DNA from: Larkinella punicea
GTDB taxonomy: Bacteria; Bacteroidota; Bacteroidia; Cytophagales; Spirosomataceae
Length of the DNA stretch: 64,000 nucleotides
Assembly: GCF_003334855.1 (NCBI RefSeq)
Contig: NZ_QOWE01000015.1
Span: forward strand, 62,001-126,000
Direction of reading: 5' to 3'
Shown here: one piece after another, positions 8,269-16,781 of the stretch
Layout of the letters: each line of letters begins with the position of its first letter
How positions within the stretch are numbered: position 1 is the stretch's first letter
Notes under the pieces: generated by a model
Told to the model about the DNA's origin: nothing
Database searches by the model: none
What the model saw: only the letters and a program-made list of their open reading frames with translations
Program-made: the position numbers and the translations under genes

Positions 8269-9912
8269 ATGCCCCGAATTCCGTCCCGTTTTATTCCCGT
8301 ATTGCTGGTTCTGGCCGGAGCGTTGTTCTATTTCCCGTTTCTGGGCCGCGTTCACCTCTTCGACTGGGACGAAATCAATTTTGCCGAGTCGGCGCGGGAA
8401 ATGATCGTGACGGGCAACTACACCCGGGTTCAGATCAACTTTCAGCCGTTTTGGGAAAAACCACCCCTGTTTTTCTGGCTGCAGGTGCTGGCCATGAAGG
8501 CGTTCGGCATCAACGAGTTTGCCGCCCGGTTTCCCAATGCCGTCATGGGTATTGTTACGCTGCTGGTTCTGTATTTCGTGGGAAAAAAGAGTGTCGATGA
8601 GCGGTTTGGTCTCCTATGGGCGCTGGCGTATTTCGGTTCCTTAACGCCCCATCTGTATTTCAAATCCGGCATTATCGATCCAACCTTCAACCTGTTTATC
8701 TTCCTGAGTGTCTGGCTCATCGCCCAGGCGGTGTCGGCTTACGGCACGTCCAAAGCCACCCGGCTGGCGGCTTTTTCGGGGCTGTTCGTCGGGCTGGCGG
8801 TGTTAACCAAAGGCCCCGTGGGCGGTTTGCTGGTCGGTCTGACGTTTCTGATTTACTGGGCCATTCAGCGGTTTCGTCCGATCCTCAGCTTTCTAAACGG
8901 TTTGTTGTTTTTTGGTTGCGGGCTGGCCGTAGCCTCGGTCTGGTTTGGTCTGGAACTGGTCAAGAACGGTTTCTGGTTTTTTGAAGAATTTTTCCGCTAC
9001 CAGATCCGGTTGTTCTCCACGCCCGACGCCGGGCACCAACAGCCGTTTTATTATCATTTTGTGGTGGTTTTGCTAGGCTGTTTTCCCATGTCACTGCTGG
9101 CGATTCGCGGTTTTTTTTCGGGTGCTCGTCCAGATTTTAACGGTCCGGCGTTCCGGCGCTGGATGATCATTCTGTTTTGGGTCGTGATGATCTTATTCTC
9201 CATCGTCAAAACCAAAATCGTTCACTATTCTTCGATGGCCTGGTTTCCGGTTTCCTACCTGGCCGCTACGGTTTTGTACCAGTATCTGAATGGGGCTTTG
9301 AAATGGAACCGCTGGCTAACCATCGGCATTGCCGTCATTGGTGGCGTATTGGCCCTCCTGATTACGGCCTTGCCGCTGGTCGGGATGAATGCCGCTGACC
9401 TGATTCCGTACATCAAAGACCGGTTTGCGGCCGCCAACCTGACCGCCCCCGTCGAATGGCAGGGCTGGGAATGGATCATCGGGACGGTTTATGGGCTGAT
9501 CATTTTGGGGTTGTTAGTGCTGCGGCAAAAACGGCCCGTCGGCAGTGTGGTGACGTTGTTTCTGGCCACACCGGTTTTGTTGTGGTTTGTATTACCGGCG
9601 ATTGTTCCCAAAATTGAACGGTATACGCAGGGCGCGGTCATTGATTTTTACGAAGCCAAACAGGGGCAGGATGTTTATATCGAACCCATTGGTTACAAAA
9701 GCTATGCGCACCTGTTTTATTTCCGGAAACAACCGCCAACCAATCCCAACAGCTACCGGGAAGACTGGCTGATCAACGGCCTAGTCGATAAACCGGCATT
9801 TTTCGTCACCCGCAACATCAACATTGATCAATACCGCTATCATCCGAATCTGGAAATTATTCGGGAGGAAGCCGGTTTTGTTTTTCTGCGGAGAAAACCG
9901 GCGTTCAAGTAA
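8269..9912 (+). CDS. ArnT/PMT-like membrane glycosyltransferase
   Basis: A 547-residue polytopic membrane protein of the GT-C superfamily (GT39/GT83-like). The first external loop has DWDEINFAESAREM (about residues 28-41), the D-x-D/E motif expected at the active site of lipid-linked sugar transferases. Roughly ten to twelve hydrophobic helices follow, and a C-terminal soluble part ends in QYRYHPNLEIIREEAGF. It belongs to the same broad family as the 3.8-5.4 kb gene. Substrate and acceptor are unknown. Confidence 0.8.
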   Translation: MPRIPSRFIPVLLVLAGALFYFPFLGRVHLFDWDEINFAESAREMIVTGNYTRVQINFQPFWEKPPLFFWLQVLAMKAFGINEFAARFPNAVMGIVTLLVLYFVGKKSVDERFGLLWALAYFGSLTPHLYFKSGIIDPTFNLFIFLSVWLIAQAVSAYGTSKATRLAAFSGLFVGLAVLTKGPVGGLLVGLTFLIYWAIQRFRPILSFLNGLLFFGCGLAVASVWFGLELVKNGFWFFEEFFRYQIRLFSTPDAGHQQPFYYHFVVVLLGCFPMSLLAIRGFFSGARPDFNGPAFRRWMIILFWVVMILFSIVKTKIVHYSSMAWFPVSYLAATVLYQYLNGALKWNRWLTIGIAVIGGVLALLITALPLVGMNAADLIPYIKDRFAAANLTAPVEWQGWEWIIGTVYGLIILGLLVLRQKRPVGSVVTLFLATPVLLWFVLPAIVPKIERYTQGAVIDFYEAKQGQDVYIEPIGYKSYAHLFYFRKQPPTNPNSYREDWLINGLVDKPAFFVTRNINIDQYRYHPNLEIIREEAGFVFLRRKPAFK

Positions 9913-9925
9913 TTGAAGGTCGTAG

Positions 9926-9946
9926 CCCGTTTTGCCAACAAACGGG
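9926..9946. terminator. Hairpin between convergent genes
   Basis: CCCGTTT (9926-9932) and AAACGGG (9940-9946) form a 7-bp stem with a 7-nt loop, followed on the plus strand by TCAGTTTATT. It sits 14 bases after the glycosyltransferase stop, where a terminator is expected, but the T-tract is poor. Confidence 0.45.
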
Positions 9947-9974
9947 TCAGTTTATTACTGCGCAGCAAAAACGA

Positions 9975-10397
9975 TCAGGTGGTTTGATACCGATCTTTCA
10001 GGTATTTCACCGAATTCTGCACCATTTGGCCCAGGACTTCCGTGTCAATATCCTCCAGTTTTTGGATGTAAATGCAGCCTTTCCCGGTTTTGTGCTTGCC
10101 GAATCGTTGTAACAATGGCTCTTTCTGGTCGAAATCGGAAGCCATGTACAAGGTAATGGCATTGGCACGGGAAGCAAGCCCAATCAGCGGGGCGTCACCT
10201 TCATGTCCGCTCTCATATTTGTAATGGTAACTACCGAATCCGACGATGCCCGCGCCCCACATTTTAGGTTCAAGCTCGGTTTGTGCGGTGATGAAGGCAA
10301 CCAGTTCCGTGCAATCGCTGCGTCGTTTCTCATGTGCAATCGCATTCAGATAAGCGGATACGCTATGCTCGGTTTCCGTTGTTTTATTTTTTGCCAT
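9975..10397 (-). CDS. DUF1801 domain protein
   Basis: A 140-residue small cytoplasmic protein of the DUF1801 (YdhG-like) family. Diagnostic parts are the N-terminal segment SVSAYLNAIAHEKRRSDCTEL, the central MWGAGIVGFGSYHYKY, and the C-terminal GKGCIYIQKLEDIDTEVL. Family function is not established; members have an alpha/beta fold. It is convergent with the glycosyltransferase and divergent from the M81 peptidase gene. Confidence 0.8.
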   Translation of the reverse strand: MAKNKTTETEHSVSAYLNAIAHEKRRSDCTELVAFITAQTELEPKMWGAGIVGFGSYHYKYESGHEGDAPLIGLASRANAITLYMASDFDQKEPLLQRFGKHKTGKGCIYIQKLEDIDTEVLGQMVQNSVKYLKDRYQTT

Positions 10398-10551
10398 GAT
10401 CGTCGGTTTATCGCAGTCAGCTACCTTCTAAAAATAGTAAAAACGGCTCATATCGTGCCAGAAAATTGAACGACAGGTTGAATTTATAGTAGCTAAAAGA
10501 CAGATTCAGCCAGAAATTTTAAAGATGGGCGAAATGCTTTAACTTGTAACT

Positions 10552-12120
10552 ATGAAACAACTCTTCTTCGTGGCAGTTTGGCTTTTGGTGGCTCAGGCCG
10601 CGTTTGCCCAACCGACCAACAACACTGGTGCACCGAAGTTGCCCCGCATCGCCATCGCCGGGTTAGGCATCGAATCCAGCACGTTTTCTCCGGCGGTTAC
10701 CCACGAAGAAGCTTTTCACGCCCGCTACGGCGGGGAGATCTACAACGCTTACCCGTTTATGATGCCGATTTCGCCCCTGCGCAAACAGGCGGTTTGGGTT
10801 CCCACCATCGTCGGCAAATCGCTGCCGGGCGGAGCCGTGACGCGGGAAGCCTACGAATCGCTGGTCAGCAAAACGCTGGATTCGCTCAAAAAATACGGCC
10901 CCTACGACGGGTTGTATTTTGATATTCACGGAGCCATGAGCGTCAAGGGGCTGGATGACCCTGAAGGCGATTTCATTACCCGAATCCGCAAAGTAATCGG
11001 CTATAAAACCCTCATTTCTACGTCGATGGATTTGCACGGCAACGTGTCGTGGCGGCTCGCCCAAAATACGGATTTGATGACCTGTTACCGGATGGCTCCG
11101 CACGAGGACGCCATGCAAACCAAAGAACGGGCCGTGGTCAACCTGCTGGAGCGCATCAAAAGCGGCAAGGGAAAACCGGCCTACAAAGCCTGGATTCCGA
11201 TCCCGATTTTGTTGCCGGGCGAAAAAACGAGTACGCGCATCGAACCCGGCAAAAGTCTGTATCAACAGGTGGCTCCCCTGGCCGACCACCAGACTGGCAT
11301 TGTCGATGCGGCCATCTGGATTGGTTATGCCTGGGCGGATGAACCCCGTAACCATGCCGTGGTGATGTCGGTCGGTGATGACAAAACCAAGGTTATTCAA
11401 ACGGCCGAGAAACTGGCGCAGGCGTTCTGGAAAGTCCGGAATCAATTCGATTTCGTTGCCCCGACGGGTAAACTGGAAGACGTTCTAGCCAAAGCCCTGG
11501 TCAGTCAGAAGCATCCTTTTTTCATCAGCGATACCGGCGACAACCCGACGGCGGGTGGTGCGGGTGATGTCACCTGGACGCTTACGCAGATTCTGAAGCG
11601 TCCGGAATTTCAGCGGGCGGATGGCCCGTCATTGATCTACGCGTCGATTCCCGATCCGGAACTGGTGAAAAAGGCGATGGCTGCGGGCATTGGTGGACAG
11701 GTAGAAGGCGTTGCGGGTGCGCGGGTAGATGCCCGGTTTGCGCCACCGGTTCCGCTGAAGGGCACCGTCGAAGCCATTGTAAAAGGCGATATCAACGCAG
11801 AAGTTGAGGTGGTCGTGAAAGTAGGCAGCGTGCATGTCATCGTTACCCAAAAACGAAAACCGTATCACAAGGAAATCGACTTCACCCGCTTAGGCCTGAA
11901 TCCCCGCCAATCGGACATTGTCGTCGTCAAAATCGGTTATCTCGAACCGGAACTGTATGCTATGCAGGCCGACTGGATCATGGCGCTGACACCCGGCGGT
12001 GTCGATCAGGATTTGGCGCGATTACCCTACAAACGGATCAAACGACCGATGTTTCCCTTCGATGCCGCGATGAAAACTCCGGATTTGTCGGCGAAACTGG
12101 TGCCGTTGTCGGGGGAATGA
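10552..12120 (+). CDS. Secreted M81-family (MlrC-like) metallopeptidase
   Basis: A 522-residue protein with a signal peptide (MKQLFFVAVWLLVAQAAFAQ), hence exported. It matches the M81/MlrC family, whose founding member degrades linearised microcystin. Conserved pieces are IAGLGIESSTFSP near the mature N-terminus, YDGLYFDIHGAM, and STSMDLHGNVS, whose Asp and His are likely metal ligands; FFISDTGDNPTAGGAGD marks the C-terminal half. Family members in Bacteroidota have no proven substrate, so peptide hydrolysis in the periplasm is inference. The start is the only ATG giving a full signal peptide. Confidence 0.85.
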   Translation: MKQLFFVAVWLLVAQAAFAQPTNNTGAPKLPRIAIAGLGIESSTFSPAVTHEEAFHARYGGEIYNAYPFMMPISPLRKQAVWVPTIVGKSLPGGAVTREAYESLVSKTLDSLKKYGPYDGLYFDIHGAMSVKGLDDPEGDFITRIRKVIGYKTLISTSMDLHGNVSWRLAQNTDLMTCYRMAPHEDAMQTKERAVVNLLERIKSGKGKPAYKAWIPIPILLPGEKTSTRIEPGKSLYQQVAPLADHQTGIVDAAIWIGYAWADEPRNHAVVMSVGDDKTKVIQTAEKLAQAFWKVRNQFDFVAPTGKLEDVLAKALVSQKHPFFISDTGDNPTAGGAGDVTWTLTQILKRPEFQRADGPSLIYASIPDPELVKKAMAAGIGGQVEGVAGARVDARFAPPVPLKGTVEAIVKGDINAEVEVVVKVGSVHVIVTQKRKPYHKEIDFTRLGLNPRQSDIVVVKIGYLEPELYAMQADWIMALTPGGVDQDLARLPYKRIKRPMFPFDAAMKTPDLSAKLVPLSGE

Positions 12121-12139
12121 CGGCAGATCCCTTTCCGGT

Positions 12140-12721
12140 CTAATATTTCACCCCAATTCCCTCAAAATAAGCATCCAGATGCTCCAGATCGCATTCCGAT
12201 GTGATGGCAGCGACGGACGGACGGGCGATGGTCAAACGGGACGTTTGCTCCGGCTCACAACGGGCATTGGTTCCTACAGCACGAATCGCCAGGGCCACGC
12301 AATCACCCAGTTGCCAGCTTTCGCTCTCCAGAACCAGGCGCTTCGCATTGCGCTGGTCGCACAAGGCAAGGCGCCTGGTCGGTCTCTTTTGGCCTTTGCC
12401 GTATTGCGCAACGAAAACCGTTTGCAACGGCTCATCGAACTCGCAGGTAATCCGATACAGGCGGTTTTCGTGAAAGACCAGAAATAACGCAGCAATCGTA
12501 ATTCCCTGCAATTCAACAGTATCAGCTTTGAAAACGCGAATATTCGTGCAGGGCAGGGCAAGCGTTCCCTTGACGACCACCAGCTCCTGTTCCTGAAAAC
12601 TGGGCTGGTGCAAAGAATCTGGCGTCATGATCCCAATTCGAAACGGCCCCAATCCGACCCCATTCGACTGGCTGTAGAGTGGATACGAAAGGAGAAACAG
12701 GAACAGAAGAAGATATTTCAT
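12140..12721 (-). CDS. Secreted protein of unknown function
   Basis: A 193-residue protein that I do not recognise. It starts MKYLLLFLFLLSYPLYSQ, a clear signal peptide; an upstream in-frame TTG would add three residues. The mature part is mixed beta-rich, with four cysteines (C in PCTN, ITCE, LALCDQ and RCEPE) that could form disulfides outside the cytoplasm. The tail ends ECDLEHLDAYFEGIGVKY. It is convergent with the M81 gene and 45 bp downstream of the CPBP gene on the same strand, so it may share that transcript. Confidence 0.6.
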   Translation of the reverse strand: MKYLLLFLFLLSYPLYSQSNGVGLGPFRIGIMTPDSLHQPSFQEQELVVVKGTLALPCTNIRVFKADTVELQGITIAALFLVFHENRLYRITCEFDEPLQTVFVAQYGKGQKRPTRRLALCDQRNAKRLVLESESWQLGDCVALAIRAVGTNARCEPEQTSRLTIARPSVAAITSECDLEHLDAYFEGIGVKY

Positions 12722-12766
12722 GGATGGCAATTTCGTGGAAACAGGCCAAATCGCAAGAAACCGGGC

Positions 12767-13705
12767 TTATTTCCCCAACCCCAACTGCAAAAAAGCGGTC
12801 AGTTCCATGAGCCAGGCCACGCCCAGGTGAATGATAATACCGCCCCAGATGCTGCGGGTTTGGAGCGCAATGACGCCCAGAATGTAGCCGCCAAAAATGG
12901 AGCTGACCGTTTCGCCAGGCGGTTTTCCGAAGTGAATGAAGGCATACGTAATCACCATTGGGAAAACCGCGCCCCGGCCCAAAATCCGCGCCATGCCGAT
13001 CACCAGAAAACCGCGAAACATCAACTCCGTCGGTACAAAATCCCAGCCGTAGGCCAGTTCATACACCAAAGCCGTTACCCATTCCGGCACGTTGAAAAAC
13101 TCGTTGGCGTTGGTGTCGCGGTAGGTTGGATACGATTCCAGAAAAGACGGCTGGAAAGATGCGTAGGTAATCAACGGCACCATACACAACAGCAGAACGA
13201 AGTAAATTTTCAGCCCTTTCCACTTCGGCCGCATGCCGTAAAACCCGTTCGATTCTTTTTCGACGAAGTTGTAAAATAAAATCAGTGGCAACAAAACCGT
13301 CAGCAGCGACTGCCAGTTGCGCAGGCAATAGAACGCAAACTGGTAAATCTGACCGTCAAAAACCGTGTGACTCCAGTCATTGAATCCGTAAAAACCGGCG
13401 TACCAGCTATAGATCGTCAGACCCGTCAGACTATACACCCAGAAATCCCGCCGTCGCCAGATGTCCAGCCGCTGGTGAAAGCGCGTCCATAACCACACCC
13501 CGGAATAATAGGCAAACGCATACAGCAGAAAATAGAACAGAATCCGGATGTTTTCGCCCCGATACGCGTCGATGTAACTATCCTCAAAATCCAGGTAATA
13601 ATTGATGCTGATGCAAACCGCCAGAAACACAGCGGCTGCGGCATATAAGTCGGCGCGAAAGTCGGCTTTCAGGTGTTCGCGGAGGGATCGGATCAGGGTA
13701 CGCAT
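12767..13705 (-). CDS. CPBP (CAAX/Abi) family membrane protease, altered motif
   Basis: A polytopic membrane protein of about 312 residues resembling the CPBP intramembrane metalloprotease family. Motif 1 is TELMFRGFL, where the usual EExxxR has lost its first Glu (Thr instead); motif 2 is AFIHFGKP with the conserved His; motif 3 is IIIHLGVAW with a further His. The missing first Glu may mean altered or lost catalysis. The ATG giving MRTLIRSLREHLK is chosen over a start 11 codons upstream because the extension is not membrane-like. Its role is unknown. Confidence 0.7.
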   Translation of the reverse strand: MRTLIRSLREHLKADFRADLYAAAAVFLAVCISINYYLDFEDSYIDAYRGENIRILFYFLLYAFAYYSGVWLWTRFHQRLDIWRRRDFWVYSLTGLTIYSWYAGFYGFNDWSHTVFDGQIYQFAFYCLRNWQSLLTVLLPLILFYNFVEKESNGFYGMRPKWKGLKIYFVLLLCMVPLITYASFQPSFLESYPTYRDTNANEFFNVPEWVTALVYELAYGWDFVPTELMFRGFLVIGMARILGRGAVFPMVITYAFIHFGKPPGETVSSIFGGYILGVIALQTRSIWGGIIIHLGVAWLMELTAFLQLGLGK

Positions 13706-13810
13706 GGTGGTCCAAAGGTGGTGGAAAGCCGCCGGCAAAACAAAGCCGTTCTGGTGGGAAAGTCAGGATGTCCGGATGAATCGGAACGGATGGAACATGA
13801 ATTGTTCCAG

Positions 13811-14812
13811 CTACTTTTCCTCGGCTAGCTTGGTCACCATCGCCGGGACTTCTGGTTCACCTTTGAAAAACGCGCCTTTTTTGCCCTGCGTCAGCGCCCA
13901 GCGGTGCATCCACGAAATCCCGCCTTTGCCAATGTAACCATCTTTCGAACGGTAGGCTCCGTCGTTCAGGGCTTCTTCCAGCGAAATAAAGGTGTAACCG
14001 CTCTGACTCAGCCGTTTCAGTAAATCGCCCATATAAACCGCATTGATCGTGTTGGCGTGCGTCAACAGCGTCTGCGGAATGGGTCGGCCAAAAAGCGAAT
14101 CCGACTGCGCTTCGTAGTAGCGAACATAGGCCGTCATGTAGTCCAGATACTGCCGACCGACCTCGGCCGCCGACGCGGTATCGCCTTTCAATAGTGCATT
14201 GTCGTAGGCGTGGGAAAACAGAAAATCATAATTATCGACTGTTACAGGAGCTTCACGGTAGTTGTGTTGCACAAGAAACCGCTCCAGGGAATCTTTTTTA
14301 GCGGGCGTTTCTCCCTTGCGGAGGAACGGATGCCGAAAAAACCGGAACGGTTTTCCGCGTTGTTCCACCAGTGGTTTGACGATTTTCTCCCCGCCCATTA
14401 CTTCGTCCAGGTAGTCCGGGATCGTAATAACCGTGTAGTCTTTGTGCGAAAACGTATGATTTCCGAGTTCCAGCCCGGCATCGAGCCACAATTTTAGTAC
14501 ATTGACCTGATTTGGATCGGGAGCACCATTGCGGTATAACCACTGAGAAACCACAAACCCGATGGCCGGCACACGGTGCGTCTGAAAATGCCGGACCAGT
14601 TTTTGATTCATGATCAGCCGACCGTCGGGGGTTCGGTAATAGCTGGTCACCCCCGGCAGATCATCGACGGTGATCACGATTTTTTTCTGCGCCCAGAGTT
14701 GGGAAGTCAGTAACCAAAAACCGATAAAAAGCCGGAAACGCAGCTTGAAAGCCTGATTTGTAGATCCGATTATGATGTTGTTATTCGCCCTTACTTTAAC
14801 TACCGTTGCCAT
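13811..14812 (-). CDS. Secreted polysaccharide deacetylase, start uncertain
   Basis: Polysaccharide deacetylase (NodB/CE4-like), which removes acetyl groups from chitin-like or peptidoglycan sugars. The mature part opens KKIVITVDDLPG, the metal-binding Asp-Asp motif. It continues with ELGNHTFSHKDY, giving the H-x3-H pair, and FFRHPFLRKG, giving the Arg-x-Pro motif. A hydrophobic export segment (LFIGFWLLTSQLWAQ) precedes it. No ATG lies close to that segment; the nearest in-frame one, used here, overlaps the divergent transporter by 41 bp. An ATA, ATC or CTG start just ahead of the signal peptide is possible. Confidence 0.75.
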   Translation of the reverse strand: MATVVKVRANNNIIIGSTNQAFKLRFRLFIGFWLLTSQLWAQKKIVITVDDLPGVTSYYRTPDGRLIMNQKLVRHFQTHRVPAIGFVVSQWLYRNGAPDPNQVNVLKLWLDAGLELGNHTFSHKDYTVITIPDYLDEVMGGEKIVKPLVEQRGKPFRFFRHPFLRKGETPAKKDSLERFLVQHNYREAPVTVDNYDFLFSHAYDNALLKGDTASAAEVGRQYLDYMTAYVRYYEAQSDSLFGRPIPQTLLTHANTINAVYMGDLLKRLSQSGYTFISLEEALNDGAYRSKDGYIGKGGISWMHRWALTQGKKGAFFKGEPEVPAMVTKLAEEK

Positions 14813-15668
14813 TCTTGTTCGCATTGTATCGAGCCCTTTATCGAATGTTTTCCAGAAACAACTCACCCAACGCGCTGCCGAACCCCTGTTTGTCTCCTCC
14901 GCAACCTATGGCTTTTTGAGCATATTAACAATCCCGTTCTGGTCTGAACTGGAGTTGGCCGAGCTACCCCCCGCATTCTGGTGGGATGTGCTCGTTTTCA
15001 ACCTGATCGGCGTCCTGGGAAATGTTCTCCTGATCAAAGCCATCCGAACCGGCGAGTTATCCGTTCTCGGCCCGGTCAATGCCTACAAATCCGTCGTCAG
15101 CCTGGTGCTCGGCATTCTGTTACTCAACGAAATACCCAGTTGGATGGGTGTGGTGGGCGTTCTGCTGATTGTTGCCGGGAGTTACGTGGTTTTGGGTTCC
15201 GGCCAGCGCAGACGCGGTTTCTCGCTGGACATTCTGAAAAAACCGGAAATTCAGTTTCGCCTGATCGCACTGGTTTGCTCCGCCATCGAAGCGGTTTTCA
15301 TCAAACGCGCCATGCTCTTGTCCACGCCCATGACCACCTTCGTGCTCTGGTGCGTGCTCGGTTTTCTGTTCTCCTTCGGTTGGGTACTGCTGACGTTGCG
15401 CAGTCGCTGGAACGAACAGATCCGGGTCTTTTCTACCTACAAAGGGACCTATGCCGCGCTGTTTGTTGCAACGGGACTGATGCAGTTTTCGACCAATACG
15501 GCGTTTGGTGGCATGCAGGTTGGGTATGTACTCGCCCTGTTCCAAACCTCGGCCCTGCTCAACGTCCTGTTTGGCTACCAGTTTTTTAAAGAACAGAACA
15601 TCGTCCAGAAACTCATCGGCGCGGTTATTATGGTGACCGGGGCGGTTTTGATTGTCGTTTTTAACTAG
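14772..15668 (+). CDS. EamA/DMT-family transporter
   Basis: A 298-residue inner-membrane protein with about ten hydrophobic helices and two related EamA halves. Typical parts are GELSVLGPVNAYKSVVSLVLGILLL-like helix 4 (only the family pattern is meant) and the C-terminal VQKLIGAVIMVTGAVLIVVF. Substrates of this family range from amino acids to metabolites and cannot be read from sequence. It overlaps the 5' end of the divergent deacetylase frame and is followed 9 bp later by the oxidoreductase, so those two are probably one operon. Confidence 0.8.
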   Translation: MMLLFALTLTTVAILVRIVSSPLSNVFQKQLTQRAAEPLFVSSATYGFLSILTIPFWSELELAELPPAFWWDVLVFNLIGVLGNVLLIKAIRTGELSVLGPVNAYKSVVSLVLGILLLNEIPSWMGVVGVLLIVAGSYVVLGSGQRRRGFSLDILKKPEIQFRLIALVCSAIEAVFIKRAMLLSTPMTTFVLWCVLGFLFSFGWVLLTLRSRWNEQIRVFSTYKGTYAALFVATGLMQFSTNTAFGGMQVGYVLALFQTSALLNVLFGYQFFKEQNIVQKLIGAVIMVTGAVLIVVFN

Positions 15669-15677
15669 ATATAACCC

Positions 15678-16667
15678 ATGAAAGCCGTCCTCTGCCATCA
15701 GTATGGCCCGCCCGAAACCCTGACTGTGGAAGAAACCGCGTCGCCGAAAGCATCCCCGGGCAAGTTGGTAATTCAGATGAAAGCCTGCGGGGTGAACTTT
15801 CCCGACACCCTGATGATTCAGGGGAAATACCAGTTCAAGCCACCGTTTCCGTTCTCGCCCGGTGGCGAAGTGGCCGGGGTGGTCAAAGAAGTGGGCGAAG
15901 GCATCACGCACCTGAAACCGGGTGATAACGTCTTTGCACTCACCGGCTGGGGCGGTTTTGCCGAAGAGGTGCTGGCCGACGGTTTCAAGACCTTTCCGAT
16001 TCCGCCGGACATGGATTTTGTCACGGCGGCCTCGCTCATGTACACCTACGGCACGTCATACCACGCGCTGAAAGACCGGGCCAACCTCCAACCCGGCGAA
16101 ACCCTGCTGGTGCTGGGAGCCGCCGGGGGGGTTGGCCTGGCCGCCGTTGAACTGGGCCGGATCATGGGCGCAAAGGTGATTGCGGCCGCTTCGACCGACG
16201 AAAAGCTGGAGCTCTGCCGCCAAACCGGCGCGAGCGATACCATCAACTACAGCCGCGAAGGCCTCCGCGAACGACTTAAGGAAATTACCGGCGGCCCCGG
16301 CGTCGATGTCGTGTATGATCCTGTTGGTGGTAGCCTCACCGAAGCGGCTTTGCGCTCCGTCAGTTGGCGCGGGCGGTATCTGGTCGTGGGCTTTGCGGCT
16401 GGTCAGATTCCGGCTATTCCGCTCAATTTGCCTCTCCTGAAAGGCTGTTCGGTGGTTGGCGTGTTCTGGGGCGCGTTTGCCGAAAAACAACCGAAAGACA
16501 ATTTTAAAAATGTTCAGGAGTTATTGGCGTTTTATGAACAGGGACAGATGAAGCCCCACATCCAGGCGGAATACCCGCTCGATAAAGTACCGCAGGCGCT
16601 AACTGAAATGATGAACCGCCAGGTGATGGGAAAATTAGTCATTACGCCAAAAAACTTTCACCCCTAA
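15678..16667 (+). CDS. Zinc-independent NADPH:quinone oxidoreductase (MDR)
   Basis: A 329-residue medium-chain reductase of the QOR type, which reduces quinones or enoyl substrates with NADPH. The N-terminal GroES-like domain (GKLVIQMKACGVNFPDTL) lacks the structural-zinc cysteines of alcohol dehydrogenases. The Rossmann motif is LVLGAAGGVGLAAVELG (near residue 145), and the C-terminal GKLVITPKNFHP ends the chain. The last three codons and the stop come from the left arm of a 29-bp inverted repeat, so the native C-terminus was probably slightly different. It lies just downstream of the DMT transporter gene. Confidence 0.88.
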   Translation: MKAVLCHQYGPPETLTVEETASPKASPGKLVIQMKACGVNFPDTLMIQGKYQFKPPFPFSPGGEVAGVVKEVGEGITHLKPGDNVFALTGWGGFAEEVLADGFKTFPIPPDMDFVTAASLMYTYGTSYHALKDRANLQPGETLLVLGAAGGVGLAAVELGRIMGAKVIAAASTDEKLELCRQTGASDTINYSREGLRERLKEITGGPGVDVVYDPVGGSLTEAALRSVSWRGRYLVVGFAAGQIPAIPLNLPLLKGCSVVGVFWGAFAEKQPKDNFKNVQELLAFYEQGQMKPHIQAEYPLDKVPQALTEMMNRQVMGKLVITPKNFHP

Positions 16668-16737
16668 ATCCCCTAAAGGGGACTTGGACACAGAATTTCC
16701 AGATTCAAAAGTCCCCTTTAGGGGATTTAGGGGTGAA
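16657..16737. mobile_element. 29-bp perfect palindromic element, copy 1
   Basis: Arms at 16657-16685 and 16709-16737 are exact reverse complements around a 23-nt loop; each arm also contains the small palindrome CCCCTAAAGGGG. The sequence on its minus strand is homologous, including the loop, to the element at 54984-55090. It has no coding capacity, so if mobile it would need a transposase in trans, like a MITE or REP element. The left arm covers the stop codon of the oxidoreductase gene and may also end its transcript. Confidence 0.75.
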
Positions 16738-16781
16738 TCCAGACAGAAAAACAGAGATTATATATTTAACCACTTCACAAC

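Noticed and set aside
10663-11445. 260-codon minus-strand open frame opposite the M81 peptidase gene
   Set aside because: A GC-driven shadow frame: His/Arg/Gln-rich, no domain, fully inside a well-supported gene.
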